64,000 bases of DNA from Paenibacillus mangrovi (GTDB taxonomy: Bacteria > Bacillota > Bacilli > Paenibacillales > Paenibacillaceae), in assembly GCF_022898935.1 (NCBI RefSeq), contig NZ_JALIRP010000001.1, forward strand, positions 806,001 to 870,000. Reading direction: 5' to 3'. The notes under the pieces were generated by a model. The model was not told the origin of the DNA and did no database searches. It saw only the letters and a program-made list of their open reading frames with translations. Numbering within the stretch: the stretch's first letter is position 1; every line of letters begins with the position of its first letter. Positions 63,510-64,000 of this stretch are shown here, one piece after another. A program made the translations under genes and the position numbers.

Positions 63510-63947
63510 ATGTACATCGAACAAATGATAACCAGCTTTATCGCTTCCGCTGCGTTTGGCATGATCTTTAATGCCCCGAAAAAAGCGCTGATCCAGTGCG
63601 GATTTGCAGGTATGGTTGGATGGCTGCTGTATATCTGGCTCCAGGACATCGGATTCCTGAGATTAACGGCAACAGTCTTAGCCTCCTATTGCGTGACGAT
63701 GATCAGCTTGATTTTTGCCAAAATCTACCGTACGCCAATCATCGTCTTCAGCGTCTCGGGGATTATTCCGCTCGTTCCTGGAGGACTAGCCTATGACGCG
63801 ATGCGTAATGCCGTGGAAAACCAATATGATCAGGCGGTGCAATCAGGGGCAGAAGCGTTCATGATGTCGGGAGCGATTGCGCTTGGGCTGCTGCTATCCG
63901 AGGTGACGAATCAGGTCATTCGAAAAATCCGAACCCCGAGAATCTAA
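63510..63947 (+). CDS. ThrE-type threonine/serine exporter, small subunit
   Basis: The 145-residue protein has four or five predicted membrane helices, with ISGIIPLVPGG-like IPLVPGGLAYDAMRNAVENQ, matching the C-terminal half (DUF3815) of split ThrE exporters. ATG at 63510 is 6 bases from AGGGGG; the frame is open further into the previous gene. It starts 14 bases after the large-subunit gene and should form a complex with it. Confidence 0.88.
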   Translation: MYIEQMITSFIASAAFGMIFNAPKKALIQCGFAGMVGWLLYIWLQDIGFLRLTATVLASYCVTMISLIFAKIYRTPIIVFSVSGIIPLVPGGLAYDAMRNAVENQYDQAVQSGAEAFMMSGAIALGLLLSEVTNQVIRKIRTPRI

Positions 63948-63976
63948 GGTGGAAAACGGGCAGGAGGGATAACGTG

Positions 63977-64000
63977 ATGGATAAACAGATAACGATCGTA
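63977..64000 (+). CDS. Start of a further gene (cut by window end)
   Basis: AGGAGGG lies 8 bases upstream of the ATG and eight codons (MDKQITIV) are visible. A GTG one codon earlier is also possible. The product cannot be named. Confidence 0.5.

Overview
The window reads as chromosomal DNA of a Paenibacillus-like, spore-forming Bacillota. The signs are strong AGGAGG-type ribosome binding sites, many TTG/GTG starts, lipoprotein signal peptides, long AraC-type membrane sensors next to sugar ABC importers, and a gapB/ppdK/ccpN/PDRP/glpX cluster. No rRNA, tRNA or CRISPR array is visible. The DNA looks like ordinary chromosome with two islands of rearrangement (about 22.3-27.1 kb and 42.7-47.3 kb).

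Region 1 (1-18.8 kb) is glycan uptake and breakdown. A YesN-like regulator cut by the window edge overlaps an orphan solute-binding lipoprotein and ends at a terminator. A long block on one strand then runs from 2.7 to 17.3 kb: a GH66 dextranase-like lipoprotein, two solute-binding proteins (one membrane-tethered and carrying two beta-sandwich modules), two pairs of MalF/MalG-type permeases, a beta-propeller/TPR/Yip1 membrane protein, and a large DUF5696-type exoprotein. It ends at a terminator and is followed by a GH88 unsaturated glucuronyl hydrolase. No ATPase is encoded, so a shared MsmX-like ATPase elsewhere is implied.

Region 2 (18.9-30.1 kb) is a series of small single genes: a VOC protein, GNAT acetyltransferases, a small lipoprotein, a signal-peptidase-like lipoprotein that has lost its catalytic residues, and a DUF6886-like protein. 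A MacB-type ABC exporter follows whose permease is split by a frameshift. After it come a remnant of an alanine:sodium symporter, a PAS histidine kinase on the minus strand, a RidA-family protein and a histidine phosphatase.

Region 3 (30.2-37.6 kb) is a second sugar system: a membrane-bound AraC regulator, LplB/LplC-type permeases, a solute-binding lipoprotein and a GH29 alpha-L-fucosidase, with a candidate cre box and promoter before the transport genes.

Region 4 (37.7-49.6 kb) is accessory: a pyruvate-kinase-like protein without the regulatory domain, a fatty-acid-hydroxylase-family membrane protein, two tandem GT2 glycosyltransferases, and methyltransferases, an FAD oxidoreductase, a YGYGYRP-repeat protein, an MFS transporter and a VanW protein. 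A direct repeat (42716-43214 and 46875-47281) frames about 3.7 kb and leaves broken copies of a methyltransferase and the MFS gene.

Region 5 (49.7-56.4 kb) is a compact gluconeogenesis cluster: gapB, ppdK, its own repressor ccpN, the PPDK regulatory kinase/phosphatase, and glpX. ccpN appears to start at a non-AUG codon.

Region 6 (56.5-64 kb) holds GNAT, glycolipid-binding-like, NUDIX and Lys/Ala/His-rich secreted proteins, an OmpR/histidine-kinase pair, an SdpI-like protein and a two-subunit ThrE-type exporter.
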